A stretch of DNA of 64,000 nt from UBA1952 sp965246765 (GTDB taxonomy: Bacteria > Bacteroidota > Bacteroidia > Chitinophagales > Chitinophagaceae): NCBI GenBank assembly GCA_965246765.1, contig CBDFFJ010000005.1, forward strand, positions 248,001 to 312,000. Reading direction: 5' to 3'. A program made the translations under genes and the position numbers. Of this stretch, positions 16,957 to 26,590 are shown one piece after another (the first letter of the stretch is position 1; every line of letters begins with the position of its first letter). The notes beneath the pieces were generated by a model, which did not search any database, was not told the origin of the DNA, and saw only the letters and a program-made list of their open reading frames with translations.

Positions 16957-18610
16957 ATGAAGTCCCTGAACCCTGTGCGTATCGTGCGTGCCCTCTTTTT
17001 TGCCGGCGTTTGCTTCCTCACCGCCTGCGACGACGCAGCAACCGGCAGCCGCAAGCCGGCACAGAAAATTATTGAAAGTAAAAGCAGCCTGCTGGACGCG
17101 GAAGAAGCACGCGGGATGCTTACGGCAGCCTTCCCGGCGAGCGATACGGGCAAAGCGGCGACAAATCTCAGCACTGCCCTACCCTATGTATATGCGAAGG
17201 CTGGCTACACGCCGCTTTGGGTGACCGAAGACGGCATTACCGAAAGCGCGCAGGCGCTGCTTGCGGATTTAGACAGCCTACGCGGCGACGGGATTGACCC
17301 GGCACGCTACGGCCTGTCAGAGCTTTCCGCAGCTTTTAAAAAGCTGCAATCGGGCGGGAATACCGCCGGGGCGATTGCTTTTGATACGGCCTGCACACGC
17401 GCTTATCTGCGCGCCTCCCGCGAGCTACTGCTTGGGATGCTGCTGCCGCGCAAGGCGGATTCGCTCTGGTTTCACAGCAACGATTCTTCCTGGAACGGGC
17501 CGCAGCTTTTGGCGGCAATGGCAGGTGGCGGAAGCTATCCGGCGTTGAGCGGCTTCCGCAGCGCCATTCCTACTTATGCTATGCTGCGCGAAGCATGGGG
17601 ACGCTTTCATTACCTGGAAAAGGATGCGGCATTGAGCAGCCTGCAATTCGGAGTGGCAGGAAAAGCGACGCCCGACAGCGTTGCGCTCGCCATCATTCAA
17701 AAAGAGCTGCCCTGGGTGCAGCCGGAAGCGGGCGATTCGCTTTCAACAACGGGGCAGGCCATTCGGGCTTTGCAGCAGCATTTCGGGCTTCCCGCAAGCG
17801 GAAAGCTGGACAGCGCTACCGCCCGGCTGCTGAGCTTACGGCCTGATACGATTGCCCGGCGCATTGCCGCCAACATGGAGCGCCTGCGCTGGCTGCCGCG
17901 CACGCTGGAGGCGCAGCATGTGCTGGTGAATATCCCGCTAATGGAGCTTTTTTACAGAAAGGACGGCTCCGATGCCTTTCACATGCGCGTGGTGGTGGGC
18001 AAGCCTTCCCGGCAAACGCCGTCGCTGAATGCGGCTATGGCCAATGTCGTTTTCTCGCCGGCCTGGGGCGTGCCGCCGACTATTCTGAAGAACGATGTGA
18101 TGCCGGGCTTCTAAAAGCGGCGCGGCCTATCTGCAGCGAAAAGGCCTCCACCTGTACGACCGTAAAGGTCGCCCGGTAAACGCTGCTACAGTAACGGCAA
18201 AAAACCTTCGGAATTATACGCTAAAGCAACCGCCGGGCGCGCGCAATGCGTTGGGCGAGGTGAAGTTTAACCTGCCGAACCGCTGGGATATTTACCTGCA
18301 CGACACGCCGCACCGGGAGGATTTTCCAAAGCGTTACCGCGCAAAAAGCTCCGGCGGCGTGCGGGTGGAGCGGCCACGGGAGTTTGCGGAGTTTATCCTG
18401 CGGGATATTGAAGGGCGCGAGCGCTTTGACCAACTCACGATTGACTCCATCATCCAGACGCGCAAGACGCGCTATGAGATTCTGAAGACGAAGATTCCGG
18501 TGCATATCGTGTATCTCACGGCTCAGGAAGACAGCGCGGGCAGCCACATTCGCATGGTGCCCGATATTTATGGGCGGGATAAGAAACTGATGGCGCTGCT
18601 GGCGCAATAA
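16957..18610 (+). pseudogene. Frameshifted YcbB-type L,D-transpeptidase lacking catalytic residues
   Basis: The first part (16957-18114, 385 codons) is a lipoprotein (FLTACDD). It has a scaffold domain, a peptidoglycan-binding-like segment (AIRALQQHFGLPASGKLD) and the start of a YkuD domain (VVVGKPSRQTPSLNA, FSPAWGVPPTILKNDVMPGF) and ends at TAA. The remaining domain continues in the +1 frame (KSGAAYLQRKG... WDIYLHDTPHREDF...) to 18610. One surplus base near 18111 explains the break. Independently, the catalytic SHGC-type motif reads SSGG (about 18348-18359), so the active-site Cys and His are both missing. Such enzymes make 3-3 peptidoglycan cross-links; this copy cannot. It is decayed, or a dead homologue with an added sequence error. 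Confidence 0.85.
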
Positions 18611-18611
18611 G

Positions 18612-18637
18612 AAAGCCACCTGAAGGATGGCTTTTTT
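18612..18637 (+). terminator. Intrinsic terminator after the L,D-transpeptidase relic
   Basis: AAGCCACC and GGATGGCTT pair (one bulged A) around TGAA and are followed by TTTTTT. It lies just after the stop at 18610 and just before the convergent YkuD_2 gene. Confidence 0.6.
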
Positions 18638-18654
18638 CTGAAATTCCTGTTGAA

Positions 18655-19482
18655 TCAAAGACGGTTAGCAGTTGCGGTATCGCCCTTGGAAGTGAGTGCG
18701 AGCCGCGTGTTCTCAACTACGTTCGCGCCTGGTACGCTTACCTTCTTATTCATCCAATAGGCAGTCTTCAGGTAAGTTGGCTGCGGATAGTAGATGAAGA
18801 GGCAGGTGCCGCCCTTGATGGTGTTGATAATCGGCTGAGCCAGTTCCGGCGCTACGGCGGGGCAACCCCATGAGCGGCCCAAGCGGCCCTGACCAGCGAT
18901 GTTTGACTTGCTCACATAGTCGGCAGCATGAACTACTATACCGCGGTCATAAGCTGCATCATTAAAGCCTTTGTCCTGACCGCGGAGGCGGAGCGAATTG
19001 CCGTGCTGACCTACATATGTATCATCCGTAACGTAAAAGCCGAGGGAAGAAGCGTGGGTACCGTCCTGATTGGAGAATGTAGTAGCCATATCCATCCCAG
19101 AGCCCTGACCGTGTGCTACGTAAGTGTTGTAAATCACCTTCTTAGCTTTAATGTCAATAACCCAGAGACGGTTTTCCGTGGATGACTTAGTGAAGTCGGC
19201 TACGGAGAGAATTTGCTTGTCTTCGTTCAGCCTGCCGGCGACCTGTAGGTTCAGGTAGCCTTTCATTGCCTTTTCAAACACTTCAGCATTCAGCTTTTGG
19301 CCCTTACCGAAGTCAAGAGCGGAGTACAGGTCGCTGATGTAAGCATCGGCGTCTGAGGAAGTGGCTTTTGTGCCTGAAGTTGCGGTAGAATTTGAGGCGG
19401 GTTTGATAGCAGAGGCGGTAAGGTGAATGAGCGCACAGGAGCTAACTACGGCGAGACATAAAAGGGACTTCTTCAGCATCAT
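18655..19482 (-). CDS. Murein L,D-transpeptidase catalytic domain protein (YkuD_2)
   Basis: The protein belongs to the YkuD_2-like secreted L,D-transpeptidase family. The catalytic domain includes NRLWVIDIKAKKVIYNTYVAHG and ends with the active-site block GRLGRSWGCPAV (catalytic Cys), then GGTCLFIYYPQP. I place the start at 19482 because MMLKKSLLCLAVVSSCALIH is a good signal peptide; the frame is open up to an ATG at 19521 but that adds a charged leader. It is convergent with the broken L,D-transpeptidase at 16957-18610 and, unlike it, has intact catalytic residues. Confidence 0.88.
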   Translation of the reverse strand: MMLKKSLLCLAVVSSCALIHLTASAIKPASNSTATSGTKATSSDADAYISDLYSALDFGKGQKLNAEVFEKAMKGYLNLQVAGRLNEDKQILSVADFTKSSTENRLWVIDIKAKKVIYNTYVAHGQGSGMDMATTFSNQDGTHASSLGFYVTDDTYVGQHGNSLRLRGQDKGFNDAAYDRGIVVHAADYVSKSNIAGQGRLGRSWGCPAVAPELAQPIINTIKGGTCLFIYYPQPTYLKTAYWMNKKVSVPGANVVENTRLALTSKGDTATANRL

Positions 19483-19707
19483 TTTCACAGGGTTTTGGTT
19501 AGAGAAAAACCGGCATATCATCCCGGCCTTGTTTCACAAAGATACGCCAGCAGAGGGCCAATACAATCAATAAATCCGCATTTAACCCCCGATTAACCGC
19601 AGAATGGGGCGGCTGGCGGGGTTGTTTATACGCGTAATTCTTCGCCCAGAATGGGATTTAAAGAGAAGCCAGAGATTAATTCCTGGCTATTATTTTGGGT
19701 CGTCCAC

Positions 19708-21999
19708 CTACTTAACCCCCTCCTGCAGAAATAAGGTCATCTCCACACAGCGGTTTTTAGCCTTACCGGCTGCTGTCTTATTGGTAGCCGCTGGTTTCGT
19801 ATCTCCAAAGCCATCTGTAGTCAGTCGAGCTTCTTTAATGCCTTTGCTTACGAAGTATGCCTTTACAGAAGCTGCGCGGTCGCGGGAAAGGACAAGGTTT
19901 TTGTCCGGCTTGCCTACATTATCCGTGTGGCCTTCAATGCGCATGGAATAGTCGGAATATTCATTCAGAATCTTCACGATGTCGTCCAGGAGCCTGAAAG
20001 AATTGGCTTTGATAACCGCCTTGCCGGTCTCAAACTGAATAGCCGTAGCTGCAAAGGCCAGCCGCTTCTTCACTTCTTCCCGTATTTCAGGACAGCCACC
20101 GTTGGCTACTGTTCCAGGCACTGTGGGGCAGCGGTCTTTATTATCGGCCACGCCATCATTATCCGTATCAGGACAACCATTATTAGCAATCGGGCCAGGC
20201 TTGTCGGGGCACTCGTCGCGGTTGTCGGCAATGCCGTCGCCATCGGTGTCGGGACAGCCGTTGAGGCTTGCCGGGCCGGGCGCGTCGGGGCAGGTGTCGT
20301 CTTTATCGGCGATGCCGTCCTTGTCGCGGTCGGGGCAGCCGTTGAGCGCTACCGGGCCTGCTTCGGTAGGGCAGGCGTCTGCGGCATCGGCCACGGAGTC
20401 AAGATCGGTGTCGGGGCATCCCATTGTGGTGCGGGGGCCGGCTACATCAGGGCATTTATCTGCGCTGTCCAGGATGCCGTCTTTGTCTTTATCCAGAATC
20501 GGGCAGCCCATATTCTCCCACGGACCCTTTTCGTACTTGCACTGGTCCTTCTTATCGCTCACCGCGTCGCGGTCCTTGTCGTTCGGGCGGCGCTTGTTGA
20601 ATGGCACATATCCGCCCATGTAGAAATTCACCCCCTGCTGGTTGGTACTGCCGAAGTAAGCAATCATATCGTCTGAGCCGAGGAAAAATCCGCCCACACG
20701 AAGTCCGATCCCCAGCTTCATGGCCTGAGAGAAGAAGTTGTAGGTGACCGGCGCGCCCACTGAGAACACCCTTGTGTCATACCGCGGCGTCAGCGTCAGC
20801 TGGCTGTAGTAGGTGTTGCCCGGCATAAACCGGTTCTGGATATTGCCGTTGTAGGCAAGATTGGCATAGAAATTCCGACCGATGTTATAATCCACATTCA
20901 GCTGAATGGCCGCTGGCAGCCGCACGCTGGTGCTGTTCGTAAACGTATCCACCTGCAGGCCGCGCCGCTGCATATAGTCCTTGAACTCCCGGAAATTGTC
21001 CGCATTAATATCCTGCGTTATCACGCTGCCCGTGCCCCTTAGCGTTGCCTCCTTATTGTCCTTTGTATAGCGTACCGCCCCGATGTCTGTCACAGCCGCC
21101 GAGAAGCGCAGCTTGTAGCGGTTCACACTGTTATCGTCAATGCCCTTCACACCGTCCATATCGTACTTAAAAGAGTCATTGCCGGGCCGCCACTCATACA
21201 CGAGGCCCAGATCCAGCCCAAAGCCATTTCCCCCTTTAGACCCGAAAAAATAGCTCGCTATATCCCCGACGCCAATATTCTGCGACAGCTCATTCTCATT
21301 CTTAATCACATTAGAGGAGAAGTATGCATCCGACTGATCAATCCTGAGCGAATCCTTCGCGCTGTAATAATGCCCCTTCAGCACATTGCCCCGAAGATTA
21401 GCGTATGAAATGCCCCCCAGGTACCGCGCCGTCACCCCACCCTTCAGCATATGCTGCCCCCTATCCACCAGCACCCGGCCATACGTCGCGCCAATCTCCG
21501 TCCAGGCATGCACCGTCCACCCAAACTTATCATCCTGCACATCATACTCCCCCACACTACGCCGGTATGCCTGGTCTATAATCGTGCTGTACAGGTTCCG
21601 GTCAAACTCCTGAAATTGATTATACAGCCGCACCCGCGTCGTCAGCGCTACCCCGCTCTTCTTATTAATGCTATACATCGCCCCGGGCCCACGCAGCTCC
21701 ACATACGGCGCCGTCAGGTTAAAATTCCGCGTCCCCGCATCAAAGCGCAGCAGCCGCCCAATCGTAAACGAATCACTCTTAAACAGCTCCGTTCCCCCCA
21801 GCTTGCCCTTATCATTATCCACCCCCACATTCAGGCTAAACAGGTCTATCGTAAACCGGTGCCGGCTATCCGCCACATTCGCCGGGTTCAGGTAAATGGC
21901 GCTCGTCCCACTCCAGTCAGACGTCGCCACCCCATACATCCGCTGCGCATCCGCGCAAAAAGACCCCAGCATAGCGACCGCAAGTAGTAGTTTACGCAT
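19708..21999 (-). CDS. OmpA family protein with DUF5723-like barrel and TSP3 repeats
   Basis: This 763-residue outer-membrane protein has a signal peptide (MRKLLLAVAMLGSFCADA). An N-terminal beta-barrel region follows (about 20-455; SAIYLNPANVADSRHRF is typical of DUF5723). Next come about seven thrombospondin type 3-like calcium repeats (about 460-645) of the form DxDxDGxxDxxDxCPxxxGPxxxxGCP. A C-terminal OmpA peptidoglycan-binding domain (about 655-763) has RIEGHTDNVG, NLVLSRDRAASVKAYF and NRCVEMTLF. It should tether the outer membrane to peptidoglycan. The gene stands alone; its upstream region is divergent from the thiolase at 22351. Confidence 0.92.
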   Translation of the reverse strand: MRKLLLAVAMLGSFCADAQRMYGVATSDWSGTSAIYLNPANVADSRHRFTIDLFSLNVGVDNDKGKLGGTELFKSDSFTIGRLLRFDAGTRNFNLTAPYVELRGPGAMYSINKKSGVALTTRVRLYNQFQEFDRNLYSTIIDQAYRRSVGEYDVQDDKFGWTVHAWTEIGATYGRVLVDRGQHMLKGGVTARYLGGISYANLRGNVLKGHYYSAKDSLRIDQSDAYFSSNVIKNENELSQNIGVGDIASYFFGSKGGNGFGLDLGLVYEWRPGNDSFKYDMDGVKGIDDNSVNRYKLRFSAAVTDIGAVRYTKDNKEATLRGTGSVITQDINADNFREFKDYMQRRGLQVDTFTNSTSVRLPAAIQLNVDYNIGRNFYANLAYNGNIQNRFMPGNTYYSQLTLTPRYDTRVFSVGAPVTYNFFSQAMKLGIGLRVGGFFLGSDDMIAYFGSTNQQGVNFYMGGYVPFNKRRPNDKDRDAVSDKKDQCKYEKGPWENMGCPILDKDKDGILDSADKCPDVAGPRTTMGCPDTDLDSVADAADACPTEAGPVALNGCPDRDKDGIADKDDTCPDAPGPASLNGCPDTDGDGIADNRDECPDKPGPIANNGCPDTDNDGVADNKDRCPTVPGTVANGGCPEIREEVKKRLAFAATAIQFETGKAVIKANSFRLLDDIVKILNEYSDYSMRIEGHTDNVGKPDKNLVLSRDRAASVKAYFVSKGIKEARLTTDGFGDTKPAATNKTAAGKAKNRCVEMTLFLQEGVK

Positions 22000-22106
22000 A
22001 ATGGTAGAAAGTTGCTCCCGCCGTGAAGTAACATAAACTCCGCGAAGATTTGTTTTGAGCGCCGGCTTCTGTTTTCACACCAAATAACTTGTTTTGCATA
22101 ATACGA

Positions 22107-22152
22107 ACATCTGTACGACCCTTAGCAAGCTTGTTTTACCGCGTACAGATGT
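22107..22152. promoter_or_regulatory. 11-bp inverted repeat between ompA and thiolase genes
   Basis: ACATCTGTACG (22107-22117) is matched by its exact complement CGTACAGATGT (22142-22152), 24 bp apart. It lies in the 351-bp divergent region between the OmpA gene and the thiolase. It could be an operator for either promoter or an RNA hairpin. Nothing else in this region is recognisable beyond a weak TACCTTTA -7-like element near 22292. Confidence 0.4.
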
Positions 22153-22350
22153 CTGGTACCAATTATGGTAACATCATAGCTCTCATATACGTCAGGCGAA
22201 GCGTGCCACGCACTATCCCGCAGCTTCCGGCCACCTCCGTTATAGCCCCGTAAAGCCCCTCTATGCAAGCCTTTAGCCCAAAGGGCGTTTAAGTACCTTT
22301 ATGCCGTTAACCTCATTTCTCTAAAAAACATTTCCGTTAAGCAACACAAG

Positions 22351-23529
22351 ATGAAAGAAGTAGTCATCGTATCCGCCGTGCGCACCCCCATAGGCAGCTG
22401 GGGCGGCACACTCAAAGACATCACCGCCCCCCGCCTCGGGGCCATCGCCATCAAAGCCGCCATAGAGCGCGCCGGCATCAAGGGAGCAGACGTGGACGAG
22501 CTGCTCATGGGCTGCGTGCTCCAGGCCAACCTCGGCCAGGCACCCGCCCGCCAGGCAGCCCGCTTCGCCGGCCTGCCCGACGATGTGGTGTGTACCACCG
22601 TCAATAAAGTATGCGCCTCAGGCATGAAGGCTGTGAGCCAGGGTGTGCAGGCCATCATGGCCGGTGACGCCGACGTGATCGTAGCCGGCGGCATGGAAAG
22701 CATGAGCAACGTGCCTTACTACAACCCGTCGCAACGATGGGGCAACAAATTTGGCGACGTAAGCCTGATAGACGGCCTCGCCCACGACGGCCTCACCGAC
22801 GTGTATCACAACTACGCCATGGGCAATGCCGCCGAGCTCTGCGCCACCGAGTGCGGCGTGAGCCGCGAAGACCAGGACGCCTTCGCCATCCAGAGCTACC
22901 AGCGCAGCCAGGCCGCCTGGAACGAGGGCCGCTTCGCCGGCGAGATTGTACCGGTAGAAGTACCGCAGCGCTCCGGCGAGCCCAAGATTTTTGACAAGGA
23001 CGAAGAGCCTTGGAACGTGAAGTTTGATAAGATTCCCGGCCTGCGTTCTGCCTTTGTAAAAGGCGGCTCCGTAACGGCGGCCAATTCTTCTACGATGAAT
23101 GACGGCGCGGCCGCCCTCGTCATCATGAGCGCCGAAAAGGCGCAGGAGCTGGGCGTTAAGCCCATCGCGAAGATTCGCAGCTACGCGGATATTGAGCAGG
23201 CGCCAGAGTGGTTTACCACTGCTCCGTCCGTAGCCGTGCCCAAGGCAGTAGCCAAGGCCGGTCTCAAGATGGAGGACGTGGAATATTTTGAGCTGAACGA
23301 AGCCTTTAGCGTCGTAGGCATTGAAAACAGCCGCCGCATGAAGCTCCGCCCCGACCAGGTAAATATGAATGGCGGCGCTATCTCTATTGGTCACCCGCTG
23401 GGTGCATCCGGTGCACGCATCCTCGTAACGCTGATGAACGTGTTGCAGCAAAAGGGCGCTAAGATCGGCGCGGCAGGCATCTGCAATGGCGGCGGCGGCG
23501 GCAGCGCGATGGTGCTGGAACTGGTGTAA
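22351..23529 (+). CDS. Acetyl-CoA C-acetyltransferase (thiolase)
   Basis: The 392 residues match biosynthetic/degradative thiolases. The nucleophilic Cys lies in VNKVCASGMKAV, the substrate loop in ELNEAFSVV, the catalytic His in GHPLGASGAR and the second Cys in GICNGGGGGSA. It condenses two acetyl-CoA to acetoacetyl-CoA or performs the reverse thiolysis. No other beta-oxidation gene is adjacent. The gene is followed by an intrinsic terminator, so it is likely monocistronic. A second, more distant thiolase is at 32121-33290. Confidence 0.95.
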   Translation: MKEVVIVSAVRTPIGSWGGTLKDITAPRLGAIAIKAAIERAGIKGADVDELLMGCVLQANLGQAPARQAARFAGLPDDVVCTTVNKVCASGMKAVSQGVQAIMAGDADVIVAGGMESMSNVPYYNPSQRWGNKFGDVSLIDGLAHDGLTDVYHNYAMGNAAELCATECGVSREDQDAFAIQSYQRSQAAWNEGRFAGEIVPVEVPQRSGEPKIFDKDEEPWNVKFDKIPGLRSAFVKGGSVTAANSSTMNDGAAALVIMSAEKAQELGVKPIAKIRSYADIEQAPEWFTTAPSVAVPKAVAKAGLKMEDVEYFELNEAFSVVGIENSRRMKLRPDQVNMNGGAISIGHPLGASGARILVTLMNVLQQKGAKIGAAGICNGGGGGSAMVLELV

Positions 23530-23547
23530 GCGACAATCGCATTTTTT

Positions 23548-23574
23548 AAAACCCTTGCCCCGGCAGGGGTTTTT
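23548..23574 (+). terminator. Intrinsic terminator after thiolase
   Basis: AAAACCCTTGCC and GGCAGGGGTTTT form a GC-rich stem (one G-T pair) followed by a short T-run, 19 bp after the thiolase stop. Confidence 0.6.
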
Positions 23575-23717
23575 CTGTCAGGGGAGGAGTCTATTGGCAG
23601 AGCTTTAAGACCGGCAAGGGCCTGCTGGCCGGTTATTTATGTAATAAGGCAGGGCGCAACAGCTGAAAGCCCTTTCCACAGAAAACCAGAAGCCACTAAC
23701 AGAAAAAACCTACGACC

Positions 23718-23930
23718 ATGAAGACGAACGAACTGAATCAACAGGAACAACAACAGACAAACGGCGGCCAGATGATGCCCGCAGGCGATGGCAGCAAAAT
23801 GCCCTGGATCTGGCCCGAGCAAACACCCGGCTATGTAAGCAATGACGGCCAGGAAAGCGTACAGCAAGACAATGCATCTGTAAGCGGCACGGACGGCGGC
23901 GAGCAGCAAGGCCCTCCTTACATCAGGTAA
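23718..23930 (+). CDS. Small peptide with double-glycine-type leader
   Basis: This is a 70-residue frame with no known domain. The N-terminus, MKTNELNQQEQQQTNGG, fits the bacteriocin-type leader pattern (ELxxxExxxxxGG) cleaved by C39-peptidase ABC exporters. The remainder is rich in Gln, Gly, Ser and Asp, includes MPWIWPEQTPGY, and contains no Cys, so classical lanthionine chemistry is not possible. It is flanked by intrinsic terminators on both sides (23548-23574 and 23952-23988), which argues for a discrete transcribed gene. No exporter or modification enzyme is adjacent. Export as a small secreted peptide is an inference from the leader. Confidence 0.6.
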   Translation: MKTNELNQQEQQQTNGGQMMPAGDGSKMPWIWPEQTPGYVSNDGQESVQQDNASVSGTDGGEQQGPPYIR

Positions 23931-23951
23931 TGGCGGCGGCTCCGCAAATGG

Positions 23952-23988
23952 AAAAGCGCAGGCGATACACTATCGTCTGCGCTTTTTT
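23952..23988. terminator. Bidirectional intrinsic terminator
   Basis: A 16-bp stem (AAAAGCGCAGGCGATA with TATCGTCTGCGCTTTT, one wobble pair) with a CAC loop has T-runs on both strands. It lies between the small peptide gene and the convergent purL and can serve both. Confidence 0.8.
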
Positions 23989-24002
23989 GTTGGGATAAAG
24001 GC

Positions 24003-26243
24003 TCAGGAAGTAATCAGGCGCTCCAGAGCAGTATCATAAGCCGCCTGCCATTCGGAGAGGTAGCCCCAGCCGGCATCATCAATGCAGATTTCCGCCGTTG
24101 GCGATACGCGGCCCAGCAGGCTGTGCGCCATGCCATGCACTTCTGCTTCAAAAAGCGCCTTCAGGTCAGGATTCACGCTTACCACTACGCGGCACTGCGC
24201 TTCACCGAAGAGGAATGCATCCTTGCGAATAGCGGCATCAGTGTTGATATTGAAACCATGCTCCGTACCCATCGCGCATTCCAATAAGCAGGCAAAAAGC
24301 CCGCCCTCACTCACGTCATGCGCAGAGCGAATGGTACCGCGCTCAATGAGCTTGGCCACTACCTGCTGCATGGCATATTCCTCTTCCAGCTCAAAGTGCG
24401 GAGCGGGGCTGTGCGAGACGCCGCAGAGGTGATGCAGGTATTCAGAGCATGCTATGTCTTCGCGACTTTGGCCGACGAGGTAAATGAGGTCGCCGGCATG
24501 CTTGAAGCCGAGGGTCATCTTGCAATCCACGCCGTCCAGCACGCCTACCATGCCGATGGTGGGCGTCGGATACACCGCGCCGTCCGGGCCCTGATTGTAG
24601 AAGCTGACATTGCCGCCGGTGACGGGGGTGTTGAACTTCCGGCAGGCATCGCCCATGCCGCGGATGGCGTGGACGAACTGGTAATAATTCTCTGGATTGT
24701 AAGGATTGCCGAAGTTGAGGCAGTTGGTGATGGCTACGGGCGTGCCGCCGGAACAGACGATGTTCCGCGAAGCCTCTGCCACGGCTATCATTGCGCCCTT
24801 ATAGGGGTCTGCGAAGACGTAGCGGCTGTTGCAATCCGTGGTTATGGCGAGGGCCTTTTCGGTGCCGTGTACACGTACTACCGCCGCGTCTGACGGGGCA
24901 TTAGTTTGGGTGTTGCCCGTCATCACCATGCTGTCGTACTGCTCGTATATCCAGCGTTTGGAGGCAATGTTGGGAAGCTGGATGAGGCTAAAAGCAGTGG
25001 ATTTTAAGTCCGTTGGAGGTTGGATGTTGGAGGGTTGGAAGTTTTGGATTTCCTTGAAGTATTCCGGTTCCTTGTACTCACGCTCATAGACGGGCGCGCC
25101 GCCGCCGAGGACTAAGCTTTCGCCGGGCACGTCAGCAATCAGCTCACCGTTCATGTAGTATTTGAGGCGCTGTTCTGTAGTCACCTCGCCTATTTGCACG
25201 CAGTGGATGTCCCATTTATCAAAGACTGCCTGTACCGCTGCTTCCTGGCCCTTCTTGATAACAATCAGCATTCGCTCCTGACTTTCTGAGAGCAGCATTT
25301 CCCAGGGCTTCATATCGTGCTGGCGTGTAGGCACGCGGTCAAGGTGAATGACCATGCCGTGCTCGCCTTTAGCACTCATCTCGCTCGTGGAGCAGGTGAT
25401 GCCTGCCGCGCCCATATCCTGCATCCCGATTACCGCGCCGGTCTGGATGACTTCTAAGCAGGCTTCCAGCAATTTCTTTTCCTCAAAAGGGTCGCCGACC
25501 TGTACAGACGGCAGGCTCTCGGCGCTGTTCTCATCAATATCCGCAGACGCGAAGGACGCGCCGCCGATGCCGTCCTTTCCGGTAGATGCGCCGACGATGA
25601 ACACGGGATTGCCCGCGCCGTAAGAAGTTGCGCTCACCGTCTGGCCGGGCTTATCTACGCGCACTACGCCTACGCTCATCGCGTTGACGAGGGGATTGGT
25701 CTGGTAGCAATCTTCAAAATAAGCCTCGCCCGCCAGCGTTGGCACGCCGAAGCAGTTGCCGTAATGAGAGATGCCTTTCACCACGCCTTTCACGAGCCAC
25801 TTGGTCTTCGGGTTATCCGGCAGGCCGAAGCGGAGGGAATTGAGGGCGGCAATCGGCCGCGCGCCCATCGTGAAAATGTCGCGGTGGATGCCGCCTACGC
25901 CGGTGGCCGCGCCCTGGAATGGCTCTATGGCGCTCGGGTGGTTGTGACTTTCTATCTTGAACACGCAGCCCCAGCCATCGCCTATGTCCACGAGGCCGGC
26001 GTTTTCCTCGCCGGCTTTTACGAGCAACCTTTCGCCGTCGCGCGGCAATGTCTTGAGCCACTTGATGCTGTTTTTATAGCTGCAATGCTCGCTCCACATC
26101 ACGGAGTACATGGCCGTCTCGTTGAAGTTGGGCGTGCGGCCGAGGATAGACTTGATTTGCTCAAATTCTTCTTCGCGCAGGCCGAGCTTTACGGCTTGTT
26201 CCAGCGTGGCTTCCTGCGGCGTGTAGGCTGTGGTGGCGGACAT
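24003..26243 (-). CDS. purL: Phosphoribosylformylglycinamidine synthase subunit PurL
   Basis: PurL makes FGAM from FGAR, ATP and glutamine-derived ammonia in purine synthesis. The 746 residues match the small (three-subunit) type, which needs PurQ and PurS from elsewhere. Motifs include MWSEHCSYKNS, FKIESHNHPSAIEPFQGAATGVGG and IFTMGARPIAALNSLRFG in the first half. SKRWIYEQYDSMV, ATDGNS-like TTDCNSRYV, NFGNPYNPENYYQF and SAHDVSEGGL lie in the second. It is convergent with the small peptide gene and has no same-strand partner nearby. Confidence 0.97.
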   Translation of the reverse strand: MSATTAYTPQEATLEQAVKLGLREEEFEQIKSILGRTPNFNETAMYSVMWSEHCSYKNSIKWLKTLPRDGERLLVKAGEENAGLVDIGDGWGCVFKIESHNHPSAIEPFQGAATGVGGIHRDIFTMGARPIAALNSLRFGLPDNPKTKWLVKGVVKGISHYGNCFGVPTLAGEAYFEDCYQTNPLVNAMSVGVVRVDKPGQTVSATSYGAGNPVFIVGASTGKDGIGGASFASADIDENSAESLPSVQVGDPFEEKKLLEACLEVIQTGAVIGMQDMGAAGITCSTSEMSAKGEHGMVIHLDRVPTRQHDMKPWEMLLSESQERMLIVIKKGQEAAVQAVFDKWDIHCVQIGEVTTEQRLKYYMNGELIADVPGESLVLGGGAPVYEREYKEPEYFKEIQNFQPSNIQPPTDLKSTAFSLIQLPNIASKRWIYEQYDSMVMTGNTQTNAPSDAAVVRVHGTEKALAITTDCNSRYVFADPYKGAMIAVAEASRNIVCSGGTPVAITNCLNFGNPYNPENYYQFVHAIRGMGDACRKFNTPVTGGNVSFYNQGPDGAVYPTPTIGMVGVLDGVDCKMTLGFKHAGDLIYLVGQSREDIACSEYLHHLCGVSHSPAPHFELEEEYAMQQVVAKLIERGTIRSAHDVSEGGLFACLLECAMGTEHGFNINTDAAIRKDAFLFGEAQCRVVVSVNPDLKALFEAEVHGMAHSLLGRVSPTAEICIDDAGWGYLSEWQAAYDTALERLITS

Positions 26244-26351
26244 GGCGCGAAGGTAAGGTTGGGATTTGAAGGGTTGGGATGTTGAGGAATTGAGTTAGTG
26301 GGCGGTCAAGGTGAGTCGGTGTGTAAGAAGGATATTGACTGCTCGCCCAAT

Positions 26352-26473
26352 CTTTGTCATTCTGAAAGAATCTATTCCCGCGCGCCGAATGCGGCTTTCC
26401 CAAGCTTTTGTTCCTGCAAGAGCGAGCCTTGCAGCCACTGCAGGAAATTAAATTCCCTGCGGGAATGACAAAG
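26352..26473. repeat. Dispersed inverted-repeat element (122 bp)
   Basis: CTTTGTCATT (26352-26361) and its exact complement AATGACAAAG (26464-26473) bound a stretch with further internal pairings. It occupies the middle of the 347-bp gap between purL and the DUF6766-like gene. It belongs in style with the GTCAT-ended elements at 35156-35316 and 51665-51754. It carries no gene. Small non-autonomous repeat elements of this form are common in intergenic regions; mobility is not shown. Confidence 0.5.
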
Positions 26474-26590
26474 TCGCTGCAAGGAGCATTTATGCTAAAG
26501 CATATTTACTACGCGCAAAAGACGCCCTTAAGAACGAAGAGAAATTGGATCGGCAGTCTGTCCGGATATACGATCCTCCAATTCACGAAC

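Noticed and set aside
18106..18121. Programmed +1 frameshift at TTC-TAA in the L,D-transpeptidase
   Set aside because: No stimulatory Shine-Dalgarno-like site lies upstream and the protein lacks its catalytic residues anyway, so decay or error is simpler.
22618..23451. A 277-codon minus-strand frame
   Set aside because: It is antisense to the thiolase at 22351-23529, whose active-site motifs are all intact.
25000..25060. Insertion of repeat sequence within purL (GTTGGAGG-like tracts)
   Set aside because: The reading frame continues and the residues align to the normal linker of PurL between its halves.
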